This document shows positions 36,414 through 45,219 of a stretch of DNA of 64,000 nt, in pieces. Each line of letters starts with the position of its first letter. The stretch's first letter is position 1. The DNA is from Evansella sp. AB-P1 (lineage in GTDB: Bacteria; Bacillota; Bacilli; Bacillales; Salisediminibacteriaceae). The position numbers and the translations under genes are program-made. A model generated the notes under the pieces. It worked only from the letters and a program-made list of their open reading frames with translations. It was not told where the DNA came from and searched no databases. The DNA lies in NCBI RefSeq assembly GCF_029688925.1, contig NZ_JARUKY010000013.1, forward strand, positions 62,001 through 126,000. The letters are read 5' to 3'.

Positions 36414-37550
36414 TTACTTTAAGAAGTACGGGTCTTCAGTAAAAAGATTATATTTTGATTTGTTCTTTAAATTTACTCCCTGTACATTAACATGAAAGGT
36501 TGAACTAATTCCACCAGGGTAAACTAAAGAATGTATTGCACGGTTTTGTTTAAAACTTTCCGAAAAAGGGTTCACATTAGCCTCAGCTTGTAGAAAAGTG
36601 AATAAACCAGCTTTCAATAAAAATTTATCTTGAAAATCATGAAACACTTCAATAAGTCCATTTTCTTTCGCAATCTTTCTATAGGCATCCCATTGAACAT
36701 GTGCAGTTAAATCCATTTCCCCAGGATGTTGTAACGGATCGTTTATTAGCTGATGCTTATAATAACCTCTTAATGACCCTTCACGTCTCTGCTCAGAAAG
36801 AAGCTCTTCATTGGAATACCCATAATCAACGGTTACTACTAAACCTTTTTGGAGCCAATTTTCTATGGATCGAATCCATTCTTTCATAGACAAAGAAATT
36901 TCAAAGCGATGACCAATTGGAAGTTCAGGTCCATATTGTTCTATCCATTGAACTAATGGTCCGTCTTCACAAGGAGTCAATACTTCATATAAATTTTTTT
37001 TATTGTCTATATCTACTCTTACTTCAAACAAAGATTCTTGCTTTTTTTCAACAACATGAACGGGTATTGCATCTAAGAATTCATTTGAAAAAATTATCCC
37101 TTCGAATGTTGGATATTGTGAACGAACTTCTTCAAAATTAGAATAAATAAATACTCTATCACTAAATGGTCGCAACTTTTCTCTTATTACTTCCTGGTGA
37201 TACGGACTTGCTTCAATAATAATATATCTACTCTGATTAAAGCACTCTTTATCCACTTCTTGTAAATAAGACAAAACAGTAAAAGCGAACCGCCCATCCC
37301 CTGCCCCCCATTCACAAAATAATGGAGGTATCTCCTCTTTTAAAATTACATCTTGAAAAAAGCGTCCGAATGTTTTCTGAAAGACAGGGTGTACATGATT
37401 AGAAGTATAAAAGTCCCCTTCTTTTCCCAACTTCGTGCTCTCCCCCATGTAGTAGCCTATTTCTTCATCGTACAATGCTGTTGCCATATATGTGGAATAG
37501 CTCCAAGGTGGCATAGACATTTTTTCTAATTTTTTTACTAAATCTATCAT
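36414..37550 (-). CDS. Class I SAM-dependent methyltransferase, MidA/NDUFAF7 family
   Basis: 378 aa, COG1565-type. SAM motif EWGAGDGRFAF (about residues 94-104), IIEASPYHQ for the acidic loop, and SNEFLDAIPVHVV conserved in the family. In eukaryotes relatives methylate a complex I Arg; the bacterial target is not known. Stands alone; a candidate small RNA gene lies in the upstream gap. Confidence 0.85.
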   Translation of the reverse strand: MIDLVKKLEKMSMPPWSYSTYMATALYDEEIGYYMGESTKLGKEGDFYTSNHVHPVFQKTFGRFFQDVILKEEIPPLFCEWGAGDGRFAFTVLSYLQEVDKECFNQSRYIIIEASPYHQEVIREKLRPFSDRVFIYSNFEEVRSQYPTFEGIIFSNEFLDAIPVHVVEKKQESLFEVRVDIDNKKNLYEVLTPCEDGPLVQWIEQYGPELPIGHRFEISLSMKEWIRSIENWLQKGLVVTVDYGYSNEELLSEQRREGSLRGYYKHQLINDPLQHPGEMDLTAHVQWDAYRKIAKENGLIEVFHDFQDKFLLKAGLFTFLQAEANVNPFSESFKQNRAIHSLVYPGGISSTFHVNVQGVNLKNKSKYNLFTEDPYFLK

Positions 37551-37659
37551 AGAAGTTTACCTCACCCTCAAAATCTTTCTTTCCTAATCACTGTCGTTAA
37601 ATTTGGTTAATCCGTTATTAAGAAACCTACTATATCAAGGAAAACAAGCATAAAATGAT

Positions 37660-37697
37660 TTAACACTGTTGACACAGTGTTAATGTCCGATTATAAT
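37660..37697 (+). promoter_or_regulatory. Consensus sigma-A promoter with operator palindrome at -35
   Basis: TTGACA (37669-37674), a 17-base spacer and TATAAT (37692-37697). The -35 box is the exact spacer of a perfect inverted repeat, TTAACACTG (37660-37668) and CAGTGTTAA (37675-37683). Such a layout predicts repression by a dimeric regulator; the palindrome does not match Fur, PerR, Rex, NsrR or LexA consensus as I know them. Confidence 0.85.
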
Positions 37698-37703
37698 GAA
37701 CTT

Positions 37704-37816
37704 GTCAGTAGAACAATGATCTTCGGGAGTTCCCCCTCCCCCCTCAAAGTTCATTGATACTTGATTAACTCCCCAAACGACCTTCTATGTTCCCCATAGG
37801 AGGTCCTTTTTTTATT
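37704..37816 (+). ncRNA. Candidate small regulatory RNA with C-rich anti-SD loop
   Basis: About 112 bases from the expected +1 to the T run. CAATGA and TCATTG can close a stem whose loop holds TCCCCCTCCCCCCT (37731-37744); a second CTCCCC lies at 37769-37774. The terminator is GACCTTCTATG / CATAGGAGGTC followed by seven T. No ORF with an SD is present. C-rich unpaired runs are the pairing sites of Gram-positive sRNAs such as FsrA and RoxS (known); this RNA does not resemble either in the rest of its sequence. Confidence 0.75.
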
Positions 37817-37831
37817 CCTTAGATCGATTGT

Positions 37832-38473
37832 TTACCAACCAAATCCATTTATAAATGGATTTATTTCCTTTTCTTTACCAATAGTTGTAACTGGACCATG
37901 TCCATTAGCAACAGTAGTTTCATCAGGAAGGGATAACATTTTATTATGAATAGAATCCATTAATGTATCATGATCTCCACCTGGAAGATCTGTTCTTCCA
38001 ACGCCACCATGGAATAATACATCTCCTGAAAACACTATTTTTTCATTAGGCAAATAATACGACACACTTCCTGGAGAATGTCCTGGGGTTTCAAATACTT
38101 GAAATTCAAAATTTCCAATAACTATTGGACTTTCTGATGTTATTAGGTGGTCAGCATCCGCTACTGTTATTTTTTCAATTCCTTGAAATAAACCGGAACC
38201 GTTTAGATTTGAATTTCCTAACCAACCTTCCTCTTCTTTATGTACATACACAGGAGAATCATATTTATTTCTAACAGCATCAACGGCACCAATATGATCA
38301 AAATGAGCATGTGTTAATAAAATAGCCTTAATGGTTATTTTCTCCTCCATAAGCCAATGTATTAACTTTTCTCCATCACCACCTGGATCAATCATGATTC
38401 CCGAAGTCTTTTCATCATAAATAACATAACCGTTCGTTTGTAATGGTCCTAACGCAAGTTGCTTCCAATTCAT
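37832..38473 (-). CDS. yqgX: MBL-fold metallohydrolase (YqgX, glyoxalase II-like)
   Basis: 213 aa. Metal-binding LLTHAHFDHIGAV, then ETPGHSPGSVSYYL, FSGDVLFHGGVGRTDLPG and NGHGPVTT complete the beta-lactamase-fold ligands. Similar to hydroxyacylglutathione hydrolase-like proteins and may act on a bacillithiol thioester; activity is inferred. AGGAGGTAC upstream of the ATG. Confidence 0.92.
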   Translation of the reverse strand: MNWKQLALGPLQTNGYVIYDEKTSGIMIDPGGDGEKLIHWLMEEKITIKAILLTHAHFDHIGAVDAVRNKYDSPVYVHKEEEGWLGNSNLNGSGLFQGIEKITVADADHLITSESPIVIGNFEFQVFETPGHSPGSVSYYLPNEKIVFSGDVLFHGGVGRTDLPGGDHDTLMDSIHNKMLSLPDETTVANGHGPVTTIGKEKEINPFINGFGW

Positions 38474-38754
38474 TTTCTAGTACCTCCTTCGATCAATAAA
38501 TTTATTTTACTACGGAGTGAAGATTTGTTGCAAACCGTGCAAACCGTCGTTTTATAAAAATTCCTCCTATGATAATTTTTCTTTTGTCACAACTTTGTTA
38601 CGTTTTACTCGACAAACGTATGAAAAAACAGTAAAATATTAAATGTATTTATGGTCATACTATTTTTATTGATGGAGATTTAATTGTATCTTTTGTTAAC
38701 ACATATGCATAATCTTAAGGGTTAATTGATTACATAGTTGAAGGAGGAATGGAC

Positions 38755-38937
38755 ATGGAGTTAGGAATTATTACTCTTTTAATTACAATTTTAGCAGTGA
38801 TTGGTTTATTTCGAGAATTTAAAAGAAAGAACTTCTTTGCTGTAGGGTATGCCGCTATTACAATAGCTGTTTTCGGATGGTTTTCAGTCATGACTCTTTA
38901 CTCCGTTTTTTTCACAAGTGGTGGAGGAACCGTATAA
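38755..38937 (+). CDS. yqgW: DUF2759 family small membrane protein (YqgW)
   Basis: 60 aa with two membrane helices separated by a basic turn FREFKRKNF and a Gly-rich end. The ATG seven bases after AAGGAGG is taken; the ATG six bases earlier abuts the SD. Identification rests on length, pattern and position next to yqgX. Confidence 0.75.
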   Translation: MELGIITLLITILAVIGLFREFKRKNFFAVGYAAITIAVFGWFSVMTLYSVFFTSGGGTV

Positions 38938-38939
38938 AG

Positions 38940-38990
38940 AAGCGAACAAAAAAAGAACGGATAATCCGTTCTTTTTTTGTTCGCTTCTTT
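38940..38990. terminator. Bidirectional terminator between yqgW and the DUF1385-YqgV gene
   Basis: A nearly perfect palindrome, GAAGCGAACAAAAAAAGAAC-GGATAATCC-GTTCTTTTTTTGTTCGCTTC, with A and T runs built into the stem. Confidence 0.9.
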
Positions 38991-40060
38991 TATTCGTTGT
39001 CTGTTGTATTTAGTTTTTCCTGCACTGCATTTCGCTTCTTATCCATTGAAGATATACGATCACGGCGATCATCGATTCGAATATTCGTTGCAACTCGTTT
39101 ATGCCCTAACTTAAACGGTACTTCATGAATTTCTTTAATCACTTCTAATAACACTGGTAAATCTCCTTCAATAAGGGTGCTCATAGGTGTTAATTCAACA
39201 ATTATTTCCTTGTCGCTTGATTTTAATAAACGATGAATCTCTGCTACCACACTGGAAACACTTGTTGTATTTGATCCTATTGGAATTACTGTAATATCTG
39301 CTATAGCCATCTTTTTTCTCTCCCTTGCTACTTTTTTAATTTTATGAGGAAACTCTTTTAAAGCTAACCGACGATATGTACGAATTGCTAACTGCAAATG
39401 ACCATCATTTGGTTCTAGAGTGGTTACTTTCTTTTGGAGCCAATAACTAACTTTCAATATCAAAGTATGTAAAATAGTTTCTCTTGTACGATTTATCCAA
39501 AAAATAAGTATTGGCCATATAAATAATGAAATAATGGCTGCCAATTCTAATGACTCTAATAATGAACGATTAAATAGCTGGTATAGCATCAACCATATGA
39601 GAAAGGTAGATAAAAAATAAACTACGATACTGTTTGTAGAACAGTATCTATTTGTAATGTCTGCTTCTTTTATTTCCTCACGGGAAGTGATGGAAATAAT
39701 GCCTTTATAGCTAAATATTTTATGTTCTGCTCCATGATATTTCTTCAATTCTGTCGGAAACCAAAAGTGCGTTCCTATAAGGAAAAAAAGCAATACAAAA
39801 AAGGGGAAACCATTCCACCAATCCCATACCCCTATAAATACTGCAACATTGGGAACAACTGAAAATATTAGAATTGTAAACAAAATAATATGGTACCAGA
39901 TAGGCATAGAAAGAAAAGCAAGTTTTGCTGCCTCTATTATGGAAGACAAAGTTATAGGTTTTATCCACGTTTTTTCATAGCTTTTATCTTTAAAAGATAC
40001 TGCAATATATTTTCTTCCAAGAAACACAATCCCTTTTTGATAGGACATTCCCTTAACCAC
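38990..40060 (-). CDS. DUF1385 (YqhQ-like) membrane domain fused to YqgV thiamine-binding-like domain
   Basis: 356 aa from a GTG after AAGGGGGAG. The N-terminal ~250 residues have about five membrane helices and the DUF1385 hallmark KKYHGAEHKIFSY plus NRYCSTNSIVVYF. The last ~105 residues (from MAIADITVIPIGSNTTSV) are a complete YqgV/MTH1187-type protein. AAGGGAGAG stands 8 bases before that internal ATG, so YqgV could also be made alone (start at 39309). No stop separates the parts. The canonical yqhQ is missing from its usual place near yqhR. Confidence 0.8.
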   Translation of the reverse strand: MVKGMSYQKGIVFLGRKYIAVSFKDKSYEKTWIKPITLSSIIEAAKLAFLSMPIWYHIILFTILIFSVVPNVAVFIGVWDWWNGFPFFVLLFFLIGTHFWFPTELKKYHGAEHKIFSYKGIISITSREEIKEADITNRYCSTNSIVVYFLSTFLIWLMLYQLFNRSLLESLELAAIISLFIWPILIFWINRTRETILHTLILKVSYWLQKKVTTLEPNDGHLQLAIRTYRRLALKEFPHKIKKVARERKKMAIADITVIPIGSNTTSVSSVVAEIHRLLKSSDKEIIVELTPMSTLIEGDLPVLLEVIKEIHEVPFKLGHKRVATNIRIDDRRDRISSMDKKRNAVQEKLNTTDNE

Positions 40061-40078
40061 AATAGCTCCCCCTTAATA

Positions 40079-40669
40079 TTAAGGCAACCTCATGGATCTT
40101 TCAATTACCCAATATTGATAAATGCCTTGAGCTTCTAAAGATTCTATAACTTCTTCTCCTTCAATTGGTGTATACTGTTGTTCGTCCCACGTATGATAAT
40201 ATTTCACTTCTAGAAAAACTGCTCGTTCATCTAATTCTGTTAAATCCAAAATAGCCAATCCTTTAGGACCAAACATTGTATTTTCATCTATATCATTTTC
40301 AAATGTCAATGCAATTCCTTCCTGAGTGAAGAAAGAGTCTTCCACTGCAAAAATGACGTCAGAGGATTGTAGCAACTGTAAAAAGCCAAGCCTTTCTGTG
40401 AATTCAATCGGTTTCATATTTTCGTTTAGAATAATAAATTCTATTATGCCATGTCCTAACATACCATCCTCAGGAAAATCCAGCCAATTCCATCTCCCTA
40501 ATGCATGTGGGATGTTTTCATTCGTTGTCACTTCTAATTGAAATTCTATATGCTCATTAAGTTCTTCATTTGTAATAGATTGTGCTTGATTTATTGTCAG
40601 ATAACCAAAAATAAACAAAAATACCATTACTGTTAATGGTAATAATAATACAATTCTATTTTGTCTCAT
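40079..40669 (-). CDS. Hypothetical membrane-anchored protein, 196 aa
   Basis: One N-terminal membrane helix (about 6-28) followed by an acidic extracytoplasmic domain with many Glu, Phe and Trp residues. No lipobox. Family not recognised. It ends 19 bases before the DUF1385-YqgV start and so may be its upstream operon partner. Confidence 0.7.
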   Translation of the reverse strand: MRQNRIVLLLPLTVMVFLFIFGYLTINQAQSITNEELNEHIEFQLEVTTNENIPHALGRWNWLDFPEDGMLGHGIIEFIILNENMKPIEFTERLGFLQLLQSSDVIFAVEDSFFTQEGIALTFENDIDENTMFGPKGLAILDLTELDERAVFLEVKYYHTWDEQQYTPIEGEEVIESLEAQGIYQYWVIERSMRLP

Positions 40670-40900
40670 ATTTACTCCTTCTTTAACTCATATATGTAAT
40701 AATAAACTAACCTGAAAATTGCTAATCCTAATATAGATATACTTCTAGTCCTTCGTTCAACACCACTTTACCTTGGTTTTGTTACGGAGTCTCGTCTTCA
40801 TCACTCTCCCCCGCAGAACTTTGATTTGCAGCCAAGAGTGTGTCCGCGTAGGGCACTACAGTAGCGACAAGTGTATTTCCTTTACAGAATGTCAAAATAA

Positions 40901-41866
40901 TTACATGCTTCGTTGCTTCCCTAACCAGGCAGCTCCAATAACCCCTGCATCGTTTCCTAAAATCGCCAATCGGATTTTGGTATCGGACGCTATCTTCGGG
41001 ATAGCATACGTTGAAAAGCTTTTACTTATCATACTAAGTAAATAATCTCCAGCCCTTGATACACCACCACCAATAACGATAATTTCTGGATTAATAGCAT
41101 TAGCTAGGTTAGCTAGAGCTAAGCCTAAATAATTCATGGATTCATTTACAACCTTTAATGCAAAAGCATCATTACCTTTTGCCGCATCTAAAACATCTTT
41201 AGAAGTTATATCTCCTTGATGTTCATACACTTTATTTAGGATGCTTGATGGAGTAGCTTGTACACCTTCTTTCGCTAAACGCACAATCCCTGTTGCTGAA
41301 GAAACTGTCTCAAGACAACCAGATTTACCACAGTTACATGGTGCACCATCCTTCAGAACTACTGTAATATGGCCAATTTCACCAGCCATACCAAATTGTC
41401 CATGAACAATTTCTCCTCCTGCTACAATTCCACCACCAACACCTGTACCTAATGTAACGCAGAGGACATTGTTAGCACCATTTCCAGCTCCTCTCCACAT
41501 TTCACCAGCAGCTGCAAGGTTGGCATCATTATCTACAAAAGTAGGTATTCCTATCTCTCTTTCCATTTCACTTTTTAAGTGATAGTTCTTCCATCCTAAG
41601 TTTACAGCCTCATAAATAAATCCCCTATCCACCTCTACAAAGCCTGGTGCACCAATCCCAATGGATTTTATCATTGACTGCTTTATTCCTCTTGAAACCA
41701 TTTGTTTATGTAATGATTTTTTAATATCCCCCACAATATGTTTTCCATTATCATTTGTATTTGTTGGTATTTCCCATTTCTCTTTTATTCTACCCTCCTT
41801 ATCTATAAAGGACAATTTTACGGAAGTTCCTCCTATATCAATACCGACAAATAAGTTCTTTTCCAT
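40901..41866 (-). CDS. glcK: ROK-family glucokinase (GlcK)
   Basis: 321 aa. Phosphorylates glucose with ATP. Phosphate-1 GIDIGGTSVKLSF, substrate motif with VDNDANLAAAGE, adenosine GVGGGIV, and the ROK zinc signature CNCGKSGCLE are present. It lies next to yqgQ, the same pairing as in B. subtilis (yqgQ-glcK), with about 70 bases between. Confidence 0.95.
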   Translation of the reverse strand: MEKNLFVGIDIGGTSVKLSFIDKEGRIKEKWEIPTNTNDNGKHIVGDIKKSLHKQMVSRGIKQSMIKSIGIGAPGFVEVDRGFIYEAVNLGWKNYHLKSEMEREIGIPTFVDNDANLAAAGEMWRGAGNGANNVLCVTLGTGVGGGIVAGGEIVHGQFGMAGEIGHITVVLKDGAPCNCGKSGCLETVSSATGIVRLAKEGVQATPSSILNKVYEHQGDITSKDVLDAAKGNDAFALKVVNESMNYLGLALANLANAINPEIIVIGGGVSRAGDYLLSMISKSFSTYAIPKIASDTKIRLAILGNDAGVIGAAWLGKQRSM

Positions 41867-41934
41867 ATAAAATCATCCTCTTCTATATTAAAAATAGGCT
41901 TTGTTAACTTCTGTAATTTATTTTTACTACTTGA

Positions 41935-42141
41935 TTAGGATTTATCTTTTATTTTTACTACAATATTCCGTTCCTTCATTAATAATAATCTTACATCTCG
42001 ATAAAAAACTGCATCAATTATACCCATTTTATATAATTCATTTATTTCTTCTTCCATTAATTCAATATCCCCTAGTCGATCTCCTGTATAAATAATGGTA
42101 CCGTGTTTTTTTAGAAATTGTTGTAACTCATAATAGGTCAT
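41935..42141 (-). CDS. yqgQ: YqgQ family protein (DUF910)
   Basis: 68 aa, helical, with YTGDRLGDIELMEEEINEL typical of the family. Proposed to bind single-stranded nucleic acid in other Bacilli; function unproven. Upstream partner of glcK. Confidence 0.92.
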   Translation of the reverse strand: MTYYELQQFLKKHGTIIYTGDRLGDIELMEEEINELYKMGIIDAVFYRDVRLLLMKERNIVVKIKDKS

Positions 42142-42175
42142 GGAACACCATTCCTTAGTCTAATCTTTTCCTCTA

Positions 42176-42691
42176 TTATACCAACTTAACTAAACCTAGA
42201 AAAACAAATAATAACAAGGGCAAATAAATAAACAATGAACGTGCGCGATACATTGTTTTCAATCGGAGCATAATGATAACCCCACCTAATATAGCAATTG
42301 CAAAAATGGGAAATATAAAAAGTAACAACCACGAAGAAAAACCAATTAATGCAAAATCTAACCCAACTAAGAAAAAGAATAACCCTAATATCGCCCAATG
42401 AATCCATCCATGATAAGGCACATAACCATAGGAAGGATGGAACTGTCTAAAAAAGAAAATAGCTGTCCCAATACTCAAAAGTATAATCATCATTTTCGTA
42501 AAAAACAACGGTAACCAACTAAAAATTGTAGCACCTAGAAGAACACCTATAAATAAACTTCCTGAACATAGAGCTGCGATTAAAATTAAAAAGTTAGGTA
42601 TTGTAAACCAAACTTTCACAGCTAGTAATGTCCCAATTGCTAAACCAGCTATTCCCATAAATAATAAAAATAACATGAATGAAAAAAACAT
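42176..42691 (-). CDS. Hypothetical polytopic membrane protein, 171 aa
   Basis: Five to six membrane helices through the whole length, few charged residues, a PSYGYVPYHGWIHW loop. GAGGGAGGGG precedes the ATG by seven bases. Family not recognised. It lies 34 bases upstream of yqgQ and may be in the same operon as yqgQ-glcK. Confidence 0.75.
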   Translation of the reverse strand: MFFSFMLFLLFMGIAGLAIGTLLAVKVWFTIPNFLILIAALCSGSLFIGVLLGATIFSWLPLFFTKMMIILLSIGTAIFFFRQFHPSYGYVPYHGWIHWAILGLFFFLVGLDFALIGFSSWLLLFIFPIFAIAILGGVIIMLRLKTMYRARSLFIYLPLLLFVFLGLVKLV

Positions 42692-42839
42692 GATATTCCC
42701 CTCCCTCGGTACTATATTTATGAAGATATTGTATGATTAGGACAAGAAATTAAATTGATTAAACTAGAGTCAAATTGATATACTTACAAAAGTGGTAGTC
42801 TAGAGAATTGTTATCAATAAGGAAACGAGGGAAGATTTA

Positions 42840-43238
42840 ATGTCCGAAAAAAAATTAAAGCAAATACTTCAACAAGGTATTTACGGTAAAGCAGAAACAT
42901 TACCTGAAGAAAGAAAGTTATTTTTAGGAACGATTTCAGAAAGAATTTACTTAGCATTAACGAATAAGCAAGTCCTGAAGCATGGATTATACAATGAAGC
43001 AGTTGCAATAATGAAAAAACATAAAGATATTACTTTATATATAAATGGTTTCTTAAGTTACCCTGCCTATTCTAATTACGTACAATTAGCGAATCAGCAA
43101 TCCATTCCATTTACTATTGTTAATGATGGCCACGCAACACCTATTGGAATCGTCCTAGCTTCTCGTGAAGCTATCGAGACACCCGAGGATTTCTTTATTA
43201 AGGATGAACAGTTTTATCGTGATATGCCTGAAGAATAA
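42840..43238 (+). CDS. yueI: YueI family protein (DUF1694)
   Basis: 132 aa, the family length. LKQILQQGIYGKAETLPEER and LGTISERIYLALTNKQV are typical. Soluble, function unknown, relatives fold like L-seryl-tRNA Sec transferase fragments (weakly remembered). Terminated by the hairpin at 43259-43291. Confidence 0.88.
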   Translation: MSEKKLKQILQQGIYGKAETLPEERKLFLGTISERIYLALTNKQVLKHGLYNEAVAIMKKHKDITLYINGFLSYPAYSNYVQLANQQSIPFTIVNDGHATPIGIVLASREAIETPEDFFIKDEQFYRDMPEE

Positions 43239-43258
43239 CATTTCCCCCAAAAAGCACA

Positions 43259-43291
43259 AACCCAACGTCATTCATAAACAACGTTGGGTTA
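43259..43291 (+). terminator. Terminator of yueI
   Basis: AACCCAACGT / ACGTTGGGTT stem, weak T tract. Confidence 0.65.
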
Positions 43292-43319
43292 ATTCATGAT
43301 ATGTGATAGGGAAGAAGAC

Positions 43320-43512
43320 GGCTGAACGTTCGAGATCCTGCGCATTGTTAATTTGCAGGCTCATTGGCGATCTTCTATGTGCCTGCAAATCTCTTTTTCA
43401 CTGTTTGCAGGTTCATTGACATCCCTCTCCGAACCCGCTAATTTGCTTTTTCCCTCCTATGTTCCTGTAAATGTTGTTTTTCCTATTGCGGGAACATTGG
43501 CCGACTCTTTCT
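43320..43512. repeat. Degenerate array related to the 52-bp tandem repeat
   Basis: Three to five imperfect units around TTTGCAGGTTCATTG and TATTGCGGGAACATTGGCC. The last unit reads, in reverse orientation, like the 52-bp unit at 60987-61297 (TTTGCGGGAACAATAG). It abuts a short-core family A copy. Confidence 0.5.
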
Positions 43513-43514
43513 TT

Positions 43515-43612
43515 CGTCTACCCTGAAAATACGCGAGATAAAAGTTGAACGAAGTATAGACAAAAATAGTTATTTTCATCCTCCATGGTGCAAATTTCCA
43601 CTTTCATGGGGG
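43515..43612 (+). repeat. Modular dispersed repeat, short-core copy (family A)
   Basis: TCTACCCTGAAAATACGCGA at one end, TTTTCATCCTCCATGGTGCA at the other with about 50 bases between. Confidence 0.75.
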
Positions 43613-43618
43613 CTATCT

Positions 43619-45079
43619 TTATTTATCAGGATCAACTGGATGTATAGCTCTTGGCCTACGGTTTTTAAGGGGCATAGGTGCTCGAAATAATACATCCCTT
43701 AATCCTCTACTATTAAAAGGAATAAATGGCCAAAAATAAGGTGTATCGTAAGCCTTCATCATAGAAAGAAAAAGAATTAATAAAAAGGTTGCTACCATAT
43801 AACCAGGGACATGGAAAATAGATACGATAATCAACAAACCAACTCTAACTAACCGATTTGCTAAACTCATTTCATAGCTTGGTGTTGCAAATGATCCAAC
43901 AGCTGAAGCTGCTAAATATAATACTACCTCGTGAGAAAACAAACCAACTTCTATAGCAACTTCTCCAATTAAAATAGCTGCAACTAATCCAAGAGCAGTA
44001 GCAAGTGCTGAAGGAGTATGTATAGCAGCCATCCTTAACATTTCAATTCCCGCTTCAGCAACAATAAACTGTACGATTAATGGAACTTGTCCTACATCGT
44101 TAGGTCCAATATAGGACAAACCATTTGGTAATAAATCCGTATTCATTGCAAATAAATACCATAATGGTAGCAAGAAAATAGAAGACCAAACAGCTGCAAA
44201 ACGAACAAGTCGTAATGCACTTCCTACGACTGGCTTTTGACGATATTCCTCAGCATGCTGTAAATGATGCCAAAAGGTTGTTGGTGTAATAATAACACTA
44301 GGAGACCCATCTACTAAAACGAGAACATGACCTTCAAACAAGTGGGATGCCGCAACATCTGGTCTTTCTGTATAGCGAACGAGAGGATATGGATTTAAAT
44401 GCTGACCAAAAATGTATTCTTCAATTGTCTTATCTCCCATTGGAAGACCATCAATATCTATTTTCTTTAACGACTTTTTAATATACTTCACTAAATTTGG
44501 ATCAGCTATATCCTCTAAGTATGTTATGCATAGGTCTGAATTTGAACGTCTACCAATACTCACATACTCATTTCTTAATGAACGATCTCGTACTCTTCGC
44601 CTTATTAATCCTGCATTAAAAACGATTGTTTCCACAAAACCATCTTTTGAACCTCTTATCACTTGTTCAGTATCAGGTTCTTCAGGTCCACGAACAGGGT
44701 ATTCGCGTGTGTCAACCAAAATAATATCTTCATAACCATCCACACAAAGTGCTGTTTGTCCTGATAACACCTGTACAACAACTTTTTCCAAGTCATTTGT
44801 AGTTTCAAGCTCAATATACGGAATCCTAGTTTTAATGAGCCTATCAATAACACTTCCCTTTACTTTTCTCGTGTCAAACACGAGCAATTCTCTTTGTATT
44901 TGAGTAATTGCTTGATCCTTCGCAAAAGCATCTACTGTAAAAAATGCCATTTTAATATCTGAATACTCAACATCCAGGTAAATAAGATCAAAGCTTTTAT
45001 CAATTGCTAATTCATTTTTTAAATAAGAAACATTCGACTCTATATCTTTCGATGCTGGACGTTTTACAACTTGGCTCAT
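43619..45079 (-). CDS. Spore germination protein, GerA/SpoVAF family
   Basis: 486 aa from an ATG after GGGGAGG. An N-terminal soluble domain (about 1-250) with FVETIVFNAGLIRRRVRD and GLPMGDKTIEEYI is followed by about five membrane helices, ending in a Pro/Arg-rich tail. Closest by memory to SpoVAF, which works with the SpoVA dipicolinate channel. Here it stands without spoVA genes, so it may be an orphan SpoVAF or another GerA-type A subunit. Confidence 0.88.
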   Translation of the reverse strand: MSQVVKRPASKDIESNVSYLKNELAIDKSFDLIYLDVEYSDIKMAFFTVDAFAKDQAITQIQRELLVFDTRKVKGSVIDRLIKTRIPYIELETTNDLEKVVVQVLSGQTALCVDGYEDIILVDTREYPVRGPEEPDTEQVIRGSKDGFVETIVFNAGLIRRRVRDRSLRNEYVSIGRRSNSDLCITYLEDIADPNLVKYIKKSLKKIDIDGLPMGDKTIEEYIFGQHLNPYPLVRYTERPDVAASHLFEGHVLVLVDGSPSVIITPTTFWHHLQHAEEYRQKPVVGSALRLVRFAAVWSSIFLLPLWYLFAMNTDLLPNGLSYIGPNDVGQVPLIVQFIVAEAGIEMLRMAAIHTPSALATALGLVAAILIGEVAIEVGLFSHEVVLYLAASAVGSFATPSYEMSLANRLVRVGLLIIVSIFHVPGYMVATFLLILFLSMMKAYDTPYFWPFIPFNSRGLRDVLFRAPMPLKNRRPRAIHPVDPDK

Positions 45080-45219
45080 AACTATCCTCCCCTTTACATT
45101 ATTCATTTTGTGTAGTTCTTCTCCAAACAATTCGCAAAAATATTAATACAATGCATACCTAACCAATCCATTTCATATAACGTAATAGACAGGCTGTCTG
45201 GATAAAGGAGAGAGATAGA

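Noticed and set aside
37660-37816. Identity with FsrA or RoxS
   Set aside because: Only the C-rich feature is shared; the palindrome is not a Fur or Rex site and the remaining sequence does not resemble what I recall of either RNA.
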